A DNA stretch of 64,000 nucleotides from Phaseolus vulgaris (GCF_000499845.2 NW_027174115.1:62001-126000); one strand, 5' to 3'; numbered from the stretch's first letter, positions 29,508 to 40,437 are shown. Notes: a model not told the origin generated them from the sequence alone. Program-made: numbers and translations.

Positions 29508-30692
29508 TCACTTGATGTGGTAGTAGAGCTCAGCTAGCTGCTCTTGAACTCCTTCAATTTGGTCATCCAAGTGTTGAAACCTGGCTTGAGCCATTTCATA
29601 ATGTGCCTTTTCGTCATATGTGATTATGTCCAGCCTGCTTAGAACTTGTCTTTCGAACATGGATAGAGGTTCACCTCTATACACAGGTTCCTCATATGCA
29701 ACCAGTGCATTTTGGCTTGTAGCAGCAACATCCTCATTTCCAGAAGAGTGCACTGGTGACTCATCCATGTGCTGCACCCCATCAACATTTTCTTCTTCTT
29801 CATTTGCTGGATCAACAGCTTCATTCTCAGCTCTATTTGCAGCATTTCTTCTAAATACCCAGCTGTCATCCTCCTTTTGGAATCCCATCTTCAAGAGTGT
29901 GGAGTTGTCTATTTCACTTGCTGCCTTAATGGTGTCATTTCTTTCATTTGCAGTGTCAACTTCAAAATAATCAATTAGCTTTGACACAAAAATAGGATAT
30001 GGAAAACGATAATCTGGAAGCCTTGTGGATTTGAGCATATGCTCTACCATTGTACTCACCCAATTTACCTTGAGTTGATTCAGTATGCAGTACAGCAGAA
30101 TCAAATCCTCTTCTTGAAGAGTAGCATGATTACTTCCTCTTGGAGTAAGCTGCCAAGCAATTATGTAGGCAAGGAGTCTTGGAATTATTGTGAGATTTCC
30201 AGCATGAAATTTGGCTACTGGTTCAGCAGGGTTTCTAACACAACTCCTATAAAACTGCATTTTGTTAAACCCTTGAATTCCAACAGTATTCCCTTTGCTA
30301 ACCTTCATTCCTGAATAGTTGATTCCTCCCACATTGCTCCATATTTCTCTTGTAATTTTCAGCTTCACACCTTTCACATGGGAAACCAGATTTTTGCCTT
30401 CTTGAACCAGATTGCTGTAGAACACTTTCACCAAGTCTGGATAGACATTTCCAGTCATTTCTAAGAAGTTTTTCAGCTTTTGATGCTTGAGCAGAGTTTT
30501 TGCTTCAGTCAGATTTTCTTCCCTTAACCATGAAAATTCCAGCACCTTGGGCGCATTGACTTGCTTTCTGCTTGTCTCATGGATGAACCTAGTCATGGCT
30601 TCAGAATCTCCAGCAAACCATTTTACCAGGATGCCTTGGCTACTGTTAGGTTGTTCTTTGGATTTCTTCTTTCTGTGTGAGGAGGATGCCAT
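29508..30692 (-). CDS. Extra ORF downstream of pol in the Sirevirus-like element
   Basis: 394 residues, same strand as pol, starting MASSSHRKKKSKEQ. Lys-rich N-terminus, then a mixed globular region with VLEFSWLREENL, EMTGNVYPDLVKVFYSNL and ITREIWSNVGGINYSG. Then an acidic, Asn/Glu-rich linker (about 285-330), then a helical C-terminus ending AELYYHIK. It resembles plant proteins annotated as putative plant transposon protein, often found as a third ORF of Sireviruses and sometimes called env-like. I see no signal peptide or clear transmembrane segment, so an envelope role is not supported. The frame is fully open although pol is broken. Confidence 0.72.
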   Translation of the reverse strand: MASSSHRKKKSKEQPNSSQGILVKWFAGDSEAMTRFIHETSRKQVNAPKVLEFSWLREENLTEAKTLLKHQKLKNFLEMTGNVYPDLVKVFYSNLVQEGKNLVSHVKGVKLKITREIWSNVGGINYSGMKVSKGNTVGIQGFNKMQFYRSCVRNPAEPVAKFHAGNLTIIPRLLAYIIAWQLTPRGSNHATLQEEDLILLYCILNQLKVNWVSTMVEHMLKSTRLPDYRFPYPIFVSKLIDYFEVDTANERNDTIKAASEIDNSTLLKMGFQKEDDSWVFRRNAANRAENEAVDPANEEEENVDGVQHMDESPVHSSGNEDVAATSQNALVAYEEPVYRGEPLSMFERQVLSRLDIITYDEKAHYEMAQARFQHLDDQIEGVQEQLAELYYHIK

Positions 30693-31261
30693 GCTTGATC
30701 TGTTGTTATCTGCACTTAGTCACCTAAAGATAAATCAGCTAGAAGAAGGATTAGTAACATTTCACATGATCACTTCAAAATAGAAATTAAGCACAGTAAT
30801 CTGTTTTGAACCTGGACAATACGTAGCAGAGATGAGAAGGTGTGAGAGACAATTGATTAGTGCTAGGTTTATATAGAGCTTTAACTCAAATTTCAAAAAT
30901 CACAAATTTTAGAGGAAATCAATTTAATCAGATTTCAAGAATTATGGGTTAAAAGAAAATCAAATCAAACAGATATGCTTCAGATTTTATTCTTGTGGTG
31001 CAGCAGGTTCAGGTGTTGATTTACGTAAGAATATATTGGAACTAGATTTTGTTAAATCAAATTTGTTGCACCTACACAATATCCAATCAATTAGGACACC
31101 CACACGCTAATTTGCATAGACCTGCTGGTTAATAACCGTAAAAGCAGTCAAAGATAAAGAGAGAGAGAGAGAAAAGCAAATCTTTCTCTTTCCTAGTCAC
31201 AGCTGTGATTTTGAAACAGGGAACAAAACATGTTAAAAAATAAAGTAACAGATTGAAATTT
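30693..31261. other. Spacer between pol and the extra ORF
   Basis: AT-rich untranslated sequence with an AGAGAGAGAG run near 31160. No gene or clear signal seen. Confidence 0.5.
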
Positions 31262-31627
31262 TTACTGCAGAGGACAATTTAAGCTAATGATACCCAATTC
31301 ATTTAGAAGAAAATAAAACCTGTCTTTTGCAAGAGGTTTAGTGAATAAATCAGCTAATTGAAATTCAGTGCCAATGAATTTTATATCACAAGTTCAATTA
31401 GCTATATGTTCTCTTAGAAAGTGATGTCTAATTTCAATATGTTTAGTCCTTGAGTGCATGACGGGATTCTTAGACAGATTTATAGCACTAGTATTATCAC
31501 AATTTATAGGTATCTTGTTTAATAAAATTCCAAAATCACTTAGCTGCTGCCTTAGCCATAAGGTTTGAGCGCAACAACTTCCAGCAGCTATGTATTCTGC
31601 CTCTGCTGTAGAGAGAGCCACACAAGC
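31262..31627 (-). pseudogene. pol: RNase H of the Sirevirus pol
   Basis: Continues RT after a TAG at about 31628 that replaces Gln in HCKKQAC. Contains ALSTAEAEYIAAGSC and INCDNTSAINLSKNP, with TKHIEIRHHFLRE before a second stop after EHIAN. The frame beyond that stop still reads CDIKFIGTEFQLADLF, so the end of pol is near 31262. Copia-type RNase H with catalytic Asp and Glu visible. Confidence 0.82.
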
Positions 31628-32593
31628 CTATTTCTTGCAATGCCAAGAGATTAGACTTGATCCAAGCATGTGACAAGTCCCACTTGTGCTTTTCCTATCA
31701 ACCTTGCAACCTGCAAAGTCAGAGTCTGAAAAACCAGTTAAATTTAAAGATACATTGTTAGGATACCATAACCCAACATCCTTAGATCCTTGTGAGTATT
31801 TCAGAATTCTCTTTGCTGCATTGTAGTGTGATTCCTTTGGATTAGATTGATATTTAGCACATAAGCACACAACAAACATAATGTCAGGCCTGCTAGCAGT
31901 TAAGTATAAAAAAGAACCAATTAAACCCCTGTACTTAGATTGGTCCACTGATTTTCCTGCAGAATCTTGATCCAGCTGGCAGCTTGTTGAAATAGGAGTG
32001 TTGATTGCTTTGCATTGATCCATATCAAACCTCTTACGCAGTTCCTTGCAGTATTTTTCTTGGCTTATGAAAATTCCATCCTTGAGTTGTTTCACTTGTA
32101 GTCCAAGGAAGAAATTCATTTCCCCTAACATTGACATCTCAAACTCACTCTTCATTGTTTTTACAAAGTCTTCACACATCTCTTCATTTGTGGATCCAAA
32201 GATAATATCATCCACATAGACTTGCACAAGTATAATGTCTTCTCTTTTCTTCTTTATGAACAGGGTTTTATCAGAATTGCCACGGCTATATCCTTGAGAG
32301 AGTAGAAATTCACTTAGCCTCTCATACCATTGCCTAGGTGCCTGCTTCAATCCATATAACGCCTTCTTAAGCATGTACACATGCTCTGGATTTTTATGAT
32401 CTTCGAACCCTGGAGGCTGAGATACAAACACCTCTTCATTAATGTAACCATTTAAGAATGCACTATTGACATCCATTTGAAATAGCTTGAAACCTTGTAT
32501 GCTGGAAAATGCTAAGAGTAATCTGACAGCTTCAAGACGTGCTACTGGTGCATAGGTTTCACCAAAATCAATTCTCTCTTCTTGGTTATAACC
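31628..32593 (-). pseudogene. pol: Reverse transcriptase (main part) of the Sirevirus pol
   Basis: Follows the solo LTR: the frame resumes with NQEERIDFGETYAPVARLE. Contains MDVNSAFLNG, LKKALYGLKQAPRQWYERL and the catalytic YVDDIIFGST, then SRPDIMF and DSDFAGCKVDRKSTSG. These are classic copia RT landmarks. The fragment is open to the TAG before RNase H. The upstream end joins LVAKGY at 33642 once the solo LTR is ignored. Confidence 0.88.
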
Positions 32594-33641
32594 TGATGAG
32601 AGTTAAGTAAAAGAGCTTTTTATTAATGAAGGAAGAGGCAATTCACCATCACACATGAAGTTCTTCCTTCTTGTCTTCTCAAAATTAAAAGAAGACATAA
32701 AATAAAGAGAGGCCCAAGCCCAAAGCCCAAGCCCAAGTTCATCCTATGAAGGACAAGGCCAAGTTTTAAATAATAAAGAATATTGTTTGAAGGTGCTTAG
32801 AGGGAAACATTAGAAACCTCTATTGTTAAAGCATCTTTTAGTCTTTAGTTAGGAGTCTTTAGGGGGGGGGGGTGTTAGTAGATAGGTGTAGGAGTAGAAA
32901 AGGAGGTGCCAAAGTGAAGGAAGAGGTCACACCTTCCTCATGCTTTGTTTTAGGCGCAAATTCTAGAAGCTTTTTAGGAGGGAGTTTTTGAATTTGTGTA
33001 GCTTATATTTCAGCACCTTAGGCTATAAATAGAGGTGCTCTCTTTGTAAATTTCAGATTTGAATTAATCTAAGAAAACTCTACTCAAATTTTGAGTGAAC
33101 TTTGGAGAGCTTTTGAGCCTTCTTCTTTAGTCTTATCTTGATGGATCAATGGAGTCCTCAAGTGGCGGCATCACTCTCATCTAGGAGCATTCCACACTTC
33201 TAGTGGCGAGATCATCCATCATTCTTCCATCTTCATGAGCAATTCTCCTCTCCTTCCTTTCTCCACTTTCATTTGTTTTTGTTAGCTTGTGTTCTTGAGT
33301 TTGGTTTGGTGTTCTTGCTGTTTTTATGAGGATTTTGGTTCGGCAGTTTTATATTTCTGTCCATTCATCTTGTTCCTTTGCTTTTCTAGCTCATTTGTTC
33401 GGTTCAATTCTTTCTTTAAGTAATATGTTCGGTGCAATTGCATTTTGTTTCACTTTAATCGGTTCAATTTGACTATAATTGGAGCATCCTAATGAGTTTG
33501 GGATTTGGTACTAGTTTTTGGTGAGTTCTTGTCTTAGAACAATGATCCAACTCTAAGAAAAGTGCCTCTACAATGTCCAACTCAAGGTGATTCCTAAGAA
33601 GGTCAAGAACCTTTCTCTATATGGCTATTGGAATCACATCA
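32594..33641 (+). mobile_element. Solo LTR related to the gag-only family, TSD TAACC
   Basis: 1048 bp from TGATGAGAGTTAAG to AATCACATCA with perfect TSD TAACC at 32589-32593 and 33642-33646. It is homologous to the LTRs of the 2124-10462 array but on the other strand and clearly diverged. TATA box CTATAAATAG near 33022. It interrupts RT of the Sirevirus and defines the true LTR ends of this family. Confidence 0.93.
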
Positions 33642-34108
33642 TAACCTTTAGCAACCAACCTTGCTTTATTTCTAGTGATAGTCCCATGTTCATCCATCTT
33701 GTTCCTGTACACCCACTTGGTTCCTATGATATTCATCTCATGCTTTCTTGGAACCAAAGTCCACACTTCATTGTATTCAAACTGGTTCAATTCTTCCTGC
33801 ATTGCTGTTATCCAATTGTTGTCTTGCAATGCCTCTTCCAGACTTTTAGGCTCAATCTGTGAAACAAAGGCCACTGTTCTGCAGAAATTATTAAGTGAAT
33901 TCCTTGTTGAGACTCCTTTCTCAATTTTACCAATTACATTATCTAGTGTAAGATCCCTGGGTGTCTTCCATTCCTTAGGCAATCCTGCATTCACAGTAGA
34001 TTCTTTGACAGAATTTTGATTAGTTGCATCAAGCTCACTAAATTGATTCTTTTGCAAAATGGTTCTTACATCATCCATACCAGATTCATCCAGAACAGAT
34101 TTGGAGAC
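33642..34108 (-). pseudogene. pol: Integrase C-terminal and RT N-terminal part of the Sirevirus pol
   Basis: Between two solo LTRs. Encodes the variable linker after integrase (SGMDDVRTILQKNQF) and the RT start with EALQDNNWITAMQEELNQF, NEVWTLVPRKHEMNIIGT, KWVYRNKMDEHG and RLVAKGY. It reads in frame with the fragments on both sides once the LTRs are ignored. Confidence 0.85.
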
Positions 34109-35366
34109 TGATCCGATCGGTCATCGGTAGTCGATGACGTCAGCAGCAGAGAACCACGTGGACCACTCGAAGGGTGACACGTGGACCAGGTGGCAGAGAG
34201 GTCGGGGGGACGATCGCCAAGAGAGGTGATCGGTGGTCAGTAACCAAGTTACCACCGACAGACCAGGTGGCAGAGAGGTCGGGGGGACGATCGCCAAGAG
34301 AGGTGATCGGTGGTCAGTAACCAAGTTACCACCGACAGATCAGGCGGCAGAGAGGTCGGGGGATAGATCACCCAGAATGGTGATCGGTGGTCAGTAGCCA
34401 AGTGACCACCACCAGACCAGTTCCCAGACTCGCGCCTGGAGGCAGAGCGCGATAAGCGAATAAACACTGATCAGTCATCGGGTGTATTGTCATCGGGGTC
34501 TCGTGTTACACGCAGTTAAACTGGGACTAAGGTTCCCAGCGAGAGCGTTACGCACGGACCTCGCATGAGCACACCTCAAGGAATCATGCACGAGAGTGGC
34601 CTGAGGGAACTAGTAAGCCAGTCGGTGATTGGTGATTCCCTCAACCCATTACGTGCGTGACATCGTGAAGGGTGAGTCGCCTGCGCAGAGAGTAACGTTT
34701 GGTGAGTGTGCCTAAACCAGCCACACCCGACGTTCTCCTAAGAGTATGCGACTTACCCAGATAAGAGAAGCATCCTAAGTTACTCCGCAAGGGCGTAACT
34801 TAGGCACACAAAGAGAGGCGCTAGAGCCCTTCCAGTAAGTGACACGTGTGTGGTTAGATGTGAGTTGCAGGCCTCCACGTGTCATCATCTGAGAGGGGTG
34901 CGGTCCAGACAAAAGAGCACTCCGTACCACTAAAGGTACAGACAGGCGCAGACATGCGCAGACTCTCACGCTCCCCATTGCTGATTCTGAAGGTACGCTT
35001 CCTCTGAAAAGCATAACAGGGTTCTGACACATGCCAGAAAAGCATAACAGAATTCTGTTATGCCCAGAAGCAGGGAAAGAGAGATAAAAGAAAGAATCAG
35101 GGTGAGAGTGAGGGGGGAGGAAAAACAGAGAGCAAGAGTTTACACACACACATTACTAGTTTCCAGTTTCGGGTGGTTCTGTTGGACTAACTTGATCGTC
35201 AGAGTGCAAACGGCCGCTAGAGGCGCCGTCTGTGTGTTTTGCAGGTCACATCTGAAGACATCTGAGAGAAAGTTCGGAGGGTGATTTTGCAGAGGACGCA
35301 GTCGCGTAGACAGGGCAGAGAGTGCTACGAAGCGATTCATCCACGTTCGAGTTGCCGGCAGGATCA
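34109..35366 (+). mobile_element. Solo LTR, family B, TSD GAGAC
   Basis: 1258 bp from TGATCCGATCGG to GGCAGGATCA with perfect TSD GAGAC at 34104-34108 and 35367-35371. It has three of the roughly 77-bp U3 units (34184-34415), one more than B1, which explains its greater length. TGACGTCA at 34135 and G-boxes near 34155 and 34179 are intact. Confidence 0.93.
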
Positions 35367-36053
35367 GAGACAGAAAAATCTGTTTCATCAAATACAACAT
35401 GTATAGATTCTTCTACTGCAAGCAATCTTTTGTTATACACTCTATAAGCATGACCATTTATAGCATATCCAATATGTATTCCTTCATTTGATTTAGGATC
35501 AAATTTCCCCAGATTGTCTTTACCATTATTTAGAACAAAACATTTGCAGCCAAAGACCCTAAGATGACTAATGCTAGGCTTCCTACCTTTATACAACTCA
35601 TAGGGAGTTTTCTTAAGAATTGGTCTAATCAATGTTCTGTTAAGCACATGAGAAGCAGTGTATACTGCATCTGCCAAAAAATATTTAGGTAAACCAGATG
35701 GCCCAGAATGACTATGTGTGATCCCATGTTTTTCACAATATCTATCAAATTTTGCATTTTGAAATTCTCCCCCATGATCACTACGAATCTGTTTTATCCT
35801 ATTTTCATTTTCATTATGCAGAACTTTAGCAAGTTTCTTATAGGCTTTATATGCATCATTTTTAGAAGCAAGAAACAAAGTCCATGTATATCTTGAAAAG
35901 TCATCAACAATCACCAAGGCATAGTAATTTTCAACTAAGCTAGCAGTCCTAGATGGTCCAAACAAGTCCATATGTAAAACATCCAAGGCTTTATTTGTAG
36001 AAACCACATCTTTAGATTTAAATGTAGTTCTTATCTATTTTCCCTTTACACAA
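35367..36053 (-). pseudogene. pol: Integrase core of the Sirevirus pol, with internal deletion
   Basis: Contains LHMDLFGPSRTASL with the first catalytic Asp and IRSDHGGEFQNAKF with the second. The text then runs HGITHSHSGPSGLPKYF, where copia integrases normally carry about thirty residues with the catalytic Glu. That block is missing, so the enzyme cannot be active. Downstream LIRPILKKTPYELYKGRKPS and LRVFGCKCFV are present. An in-frame TAG lies upstream near 36024-36034, between the solo LTR and the integrase core. Confidence 0.82.
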
Positions 36054-37259
36054 GTGTACCGTCCCGTATCCGGGCGTTGACTAAGTCAAGGTCAAAGTCA
36101 ACGCCTGGAGAGTCAAAGTCAACGCAGGGCGTCACCTAGGTGGAGAGACGCCAAGTGCCAACATCGCCAAGAGGAAGCGTCGCCAAGGCAAGGCGTCGCC
36201 TAGGTGAAGGCGTCGCCCAACCAGGGTGTCGCAAAGATCAAATATCATTAAGTCAAGGCAATCACTGTGCGGCTCCCCGATACCCATGGGTAGGAAAGAC
36301 CATGGAGGGGGCGACGCCGTGGGAAGGCCCCAAACCCTGTATAACCAGGGAACAGTAATAAAGAGGAGAGAAAGGTGGCTTCAAGGCCATAGTAACAACA
36401 CCAGTATAGGGCAGCCTGACTCGTGAAGTACCCCTGCCGCCCCAGAGACGCCTTTGGGACAGATACGACCCAAGAGGAAGGTCACGCCCAGGGTAGACGG
36501 GTGCAGGGTACGAGAGGAGGGCAGATACGCTCTCAAAGTAAGTGACTAGATGATTGGGGGCATGAGTTGGCACCCAAAAAGTCACCCCTAGCGCAGTAGC
36601 ACTCCCAAGCAGGAGGACTCACACGTAGAAACGTCCCCAGATGGGCAGAAACGCTCCCAGATGGGGTCACGGCGTCGTGAGGCCCTCCACGTGTACGACA
36701 GCCATGTCAGAATAGAAACACCCTTTAGTCAGGTGCCAGGTAATTAAAGTCATTCAATACAGTTTCCGTTTCGAGCGTTCAGGTACTATAATGGCTCCCA
36801 AGCGTTTCAACGTCTTAAATGCGCTACGTTTTCTAATTAGAGGCGCTGATTGAGTGTGTTACATTTGTAATTAAAGGCGCTTTAAGGCGCTTTAAATGCT
36901 TGGGTAGTTTAAATAGCGCTAGGAATGTTGGAAAGGGGGTTCGAACTTTCTAGTTGCTTGCTCGTGCTTTGAGGTTACGAACAAGGGACTGGGAAAAGAT
37001 TTTTGCGTGAGGGAGAAGAACACACACACAATACACAGTTCTTTTTACCACCTTCAGTGTGCCACACGCGGTGCTCAGAGACGGAGGTGAATAGTTTTGG
37101 TGTTTCTTGCTGGCTGACTTGAGCGTCGGAGTGCAAACGGCCGCTAGGGCGCCTCTTTGTCCTCTTTTTTGCAGGAATCGACAGGTAACCAGTGGGAAGG
37201 AGTCCCTAGCTGACGGTTGAGATCGCGCACAAAGACGTCCCAGTCAACCGGACGGAACA
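36054..37259 (+). mobile_element. Solo LTR, family A, TSD ACAAG
   Basis: 1206 bp from TGTACCGTCCCGTATCC to CCGGACGGAACA with perfect TSD ACAAG at 36049-36053 and 37260-37264. This copy fixes both ends of family A. GGCGTCGCC-type short repeats lie near 36120-36235 and a TATA-like TTTAAATAG near 36908. It interrupts the integrase finger of the Sirevirus. Confidence 0.93.
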
Positions 37260-37844
37260 ACAAGCATCACACAATCTGTTATTATGAAATTTTATGTTTG
37301 GTAAACCAGAAACTAGTTCCTTAGACTTTAGCTTATTCATGTGATTTGTGTGAGTATGAGCTAGCCTCCTATGCCACAGCCATGACTCATCACTTTTAGA
37401 CAAAAAACACTCATTTTCAAAACATCTCTTTATAATATCTAAGAGATAGATGTTGTTTACCCTTTTTCCAGTGAACAACACCTTACCAGAAATTTCATTT
37501 GAAATTGTACAGGTGTTGGCTTCGAAATTAACCTTGTATCCCTTGTCACACATCTGGCTAATGCTTAAAAGACTATGTTTTAGCTCTTCAACATATAATA
37601 CATTCTCAATAGTGGTTGAGTCTTTAGTACCAACATCTCCTCCTCCAAGAATTTTTCCTCTATTGTTGTCCCCATATGTGACATGCCCTTCAACTTTGAG
37701 TTTCAGGTTTATGAACTGGGTCACATCACCAGTCATGTGCTTTGAGCAGCCACTGTCCAGGTACCACTGATTTTTCCTGCTGTTTTTCTGCAAAAAAAAC
37801 AGATTTAGCATATATGGTACCCCTTTTAGTCTAGGGTCCAGCAT
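37260..37844 (-). pseudogene. pol: Protease and integrase finger of the Sirevirus pol
   Basis: Starts MLDPRLKGVPYML. The copia protease motif WYLDSGCSKHMTGD lies near residues 27-40. The pre-integrase region has WLWHRRLAHTHTNHMNKL, and the H-H-C-C finger ends LCDAC before the solo LTR cuts it. Compared with the gag end, one G seems to be missing in a G-run near 37853, so gag and pol were probably one frame. Confidence 0.85.
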
Positions 37845-37846
37845 GA

Positions 37847-39502
37847 TTAATACCTTTCCTTAGGAAGCCATTTGGCCAATCCTTTAGGAACAAGGTACCT
37901 TCTGGCTTTACATGTTCTAGATATATGACCAGACTTCATACAGTAAAAACATGTTGCAGTATGTATTGTTTTTGAACAACTAAAAGAAGAAAAACCTGTT
38001 TTGAAAGGAACAAAAAAACTGGACAACTTTTTCACATTGCTTTTCATTTCAGAATTATATCCTAGACCATTTTTGTTAAAAACAACATTCTGTGAACCTA
38101 ATAAAGTTTCAAGATTTTCTCTCCCTTTGGTGAAATTTGAAAGTGTTTTTAACAAATATTCAACCTGTTTTTCCAACATCTTACAATTATCAAAGGTTTT
38201 TATTGATGCATGCAAACAAGTTAATTCAAGGCTAACCAATTCAGTTTTAGCTTTGTGCAGTTCTTCTTCAAGGGCTTTGACCTTAGGTTCAAGTACCCTA
38301 TTTACTCTATTCAATCTGTTGCAAATTACAGCTAATCTGTTTGCTTCATCATGTGTTTCCTTAAATGCAATTAACAGCTGATCATAATTTTCAGAATCAG
38401 TAGAAAAATCACTTACTGAATTAGAGTTATATTCTTCCTCATTCACCATAAAGCACAGATTTGCTTCCTCACTTTCGGTTGAGGAATTACTAGATGAGGA
38501 TACATCATTTTCTTCCCATGAGATGTATGCTCTTTTGCCTTTGCTTCTTTCACTCTTCTTGCTTGCTGATTTTTCTTTGTTTTGATTGTTTGGACAATCA
38601 ACCTTTATATGACCTGGTTTACCACATCCAAAACAAGTGTAATTGGAAGAATTCGAATTATTGGGTTTAGAGTACCACTTTCTTTGTTGAGTTCTGTCAC
38701 GGTTTTTCTTTCTAAGAAACCTACTGAATTTTCTGGTGAGCAGACTCAAAGTCTCGTCATGTTCAGGATCAACTTCTTCCTCACTTGTATCATGTTGCAT
38801 GGTAGTTTTCAGGGAAATTCCTTTGGCTTTCTTCTCCACAGTTTCTTGTTCTTTCAATCTTTTCAGCTCTATTTCATGCTCTATCAGCTTTCCAAAAAGT
38901 GCAGCAGTGGACATCTTGGATAAATCTCTGGATTTTGAGATTGCTGTTACCTTAGGCTGCCAGCTCCTATCAAGGCATTTTAGCACCTTTATGTTGAGCT
39001 CTTCCTTGTCAAAGACTTTACCAAGGCCAGTGAGGTGATTTACAATATGTGTAAATCGTTTCTGCAAATCTGCAATACTTTCTTCTGATTGTATTCTGAA
39101 CAGTTCGTATTCCTGAATTAATGACTGCTTCTTTGCCCGTTTCACATCATCAGTCCCTTCATGAGTTACCTTTAGTACCTCCCACATCTCCTTAGCTGAG
39201 TTGCATTGAGAGACTCTAAAGAGCTCATCCATATTCAGTGCGATATTCTTGGCTAAGGAGTCATATTGTGCCTTCTTCTTCTTGGTTTCACTCCATTCAG
39301 ACCAAGGCTTCTTTATTGTTTCATCTTTGACAACCTGCATAGGTATGAAAGGTCCACTGATCACTGCATCCCAGATTCCCATGTCAATAGACTCCATAAA
39401 GATTTTCATCCTGATTTTCCAGAAAGCATAGTTAACACCACCAAACATAGGAGGTCTATTAATAGACGCACCTTCAGCAAAAGGCATTTTAAACTCAAAC
39501 AT
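37847..39502 (-). CDS. gag: Gag of the Sirevirus-like element
   Basis: 551 codons from MFEFKMPFAEGAS. The copia gag domain has INRPPMFGGVNYAFWKIRM, DSLAKNIALNMDELF and RIQSEESIADLQKRFTHI. Two CX2CX4HX4C zinc knuckles: CFGCGKPGHIKVDC near residue 290 and CFYCMKSGHISRTC near residue 523. An acidic, Ser-rich stretch and a coiled coil (about 395-450) lie between them. Two knuckles and a long C-terminal extension fit Sirevirus gag. It stops after WLPKERY through the probable one-base loss described for pol. Confidence 0.87.
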   Translation of the reverse strand: MFEFKMPFAEGASINRPPMFGGVNYAFWKIRMKIFMESIDMGIWDAVISGPFIPMQVVKDETIKKPWSEWSETKKKKAQYDSLAKNIALNMDELFRVSQCNSAKEMWEVLKVTHEGTDDVKRAKKQSLIQEYELFRIQSEESIADLQKRFTHIVNHLTGLGKVFDKEELNIKVLKCLDRSWQPKVTAISKSRDLSKMSTAALFGKLIEHEIELKRLKEQETVEKKAKGISLKTTMQHDTSEEEVDPEHDETLSLLTRKFSRFLRKKNRDRTQQRKWYSKPNNSNSSNYTCFGCGKPGHIKVDCPNNQNKEKSASKKSERSKGKRAYISWEENDVSSSSNSSTESEEANLCFMVNEEEYNSNSVSDFSTDSENYDQLLIAFKETHDEANRLAVICNRLNRVNRVLEPKVKALEEELHKAKTELVSLELTCLHASIKTFDNCKMLEKQVEYLLKTLSNFTKGRENLETLLGSQNVVFNKNGLGYNSEMKSNVKKLSSFFVPFKTGFSSFSCSKTIHTATCFYCMKSGHISRTCKARRYLVPKGLAKWLPKERY

Positions 39503-39534
39503 AATGCATACACTTGAGCAAAATACAAGCCCTA

Positions 39535-39547
39535 GCTCTTGATACCA
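39535..39547 (-). other. Primer-binding site of the Sirevirus-like element
   Basis: Minus-strand TGGTATCAAGAGC two bases from the LTR; initiator-Met tRNA type, as usual for copia elements. Confidence 0.78.
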
Positions 39548-39549
39548 AT

Positions 39550-40437
39550 TGTTAGAGTTAAGCAGTGTCTAAGATCAAGAGGGGAGGGGTGAATTGAGCT
39601 TATCAAATTTTTGCAAAACAATCTAATTTACTATGTAACAGAGATGAAAAGAACAGATTGATATTAAATGGAACAGATTGTTTTTACAGATGAATCTAAC
39701 ACAATCAAACCAAGATCAGCACAGTTTAGATCAACCAGCAGCAATACCAGAACCAAATTGATTAACTTTCTCAGTTTATAAAGTTGCAGTTTAAGGTACA
39801 AGATTAATCAATTTTTACTTAGCATAATCCATCTAGAGTAATGAACCAAATGTCACAGTTTAGTTAAAGGAACCAGTTCACCCTTCTTATCCTATTCCAG
39901 ATTCACACAGCAACTTGATTTATGATTAGAGGATTGATTAACAAGTTAGAGCAATAGATTTAACCAGGTCCAGAATTAACAGATTTAGTTCCAAAATAAC
40001 AGATTCCTTTCTTGACAGATTATGTGCAATTACAGAATTAAGAACAGGGATGAGAGAAGAAACACACAAGAATTTTTATACTGGTTCACTCATCAAGAGC
40101 TACGTCCAGTTCATCTCACTCCAAGGTGTAATCCACTAAAGACTGATACAATTAATTACAAACACACAGAAGTTCTTGAACCCTTCAAGAACCTCAACAA
40201 TCAAAGCTGAAAAACACTATTCCAGCATACCTTGCACTCCAAGAAACCCTATCTAGAGTGACTAACGTTCAAAACCAATACAAGAAAGAATAAGGAAAAG
40301 ATTACACCTGAAACAATGTTGCAAGAACATAAACCAGTTGTTCTATTTGCTCCAAGACAGTACCAGCACCTTCATCCAGTAAAAGGTTCTTCAAGAACAA
40401 GCTCACATGTATTTTCCTTTTGAAAAATGATCCGGTC
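39550..40437 (-). repeat. 5' LTR of the Sirevirus-like element, interrupted
   Basis: Matches 27638-28520 with small differences. It is cut at 40438 by the 5' LTR of element B2. The missing about 590 bp are not seen in the window. Confidence 0.85.

Larger units (their letters stand above)
27638..40437 (-). mobile_element. Sirevirus-like Ty1/copia element with nested solo LTRs
   Basis: Minus-strand element: 5' LTR 39550-40437 (interrupted), PBS 39535-39547, gag, protease, integrase, RT, RNase H, an extra ORF, PPT, 3' LTR 27638-29108. Protease-integrase-RT order is copia-type. A long gag with two zinc knuckles and an extra downstream ORF point to the Sirevirus (SIRE1) branch. Solo LTRs of three other families sit inside it at 32594, 34109 and 36054. 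Left flank GTACA is the expected TSD half; the right half cannot be seen because B2 interrupts the 5' LTR. gag-pol is broken at several sites. Confidence 0.88.

Noticed and set aside
29508..30692. Calling the extra Sirevirus ORF an envelope gene
   Set aside because: No signal peptide, no clear transmembrane helix, no glycoprotein-like cysteine pattern.
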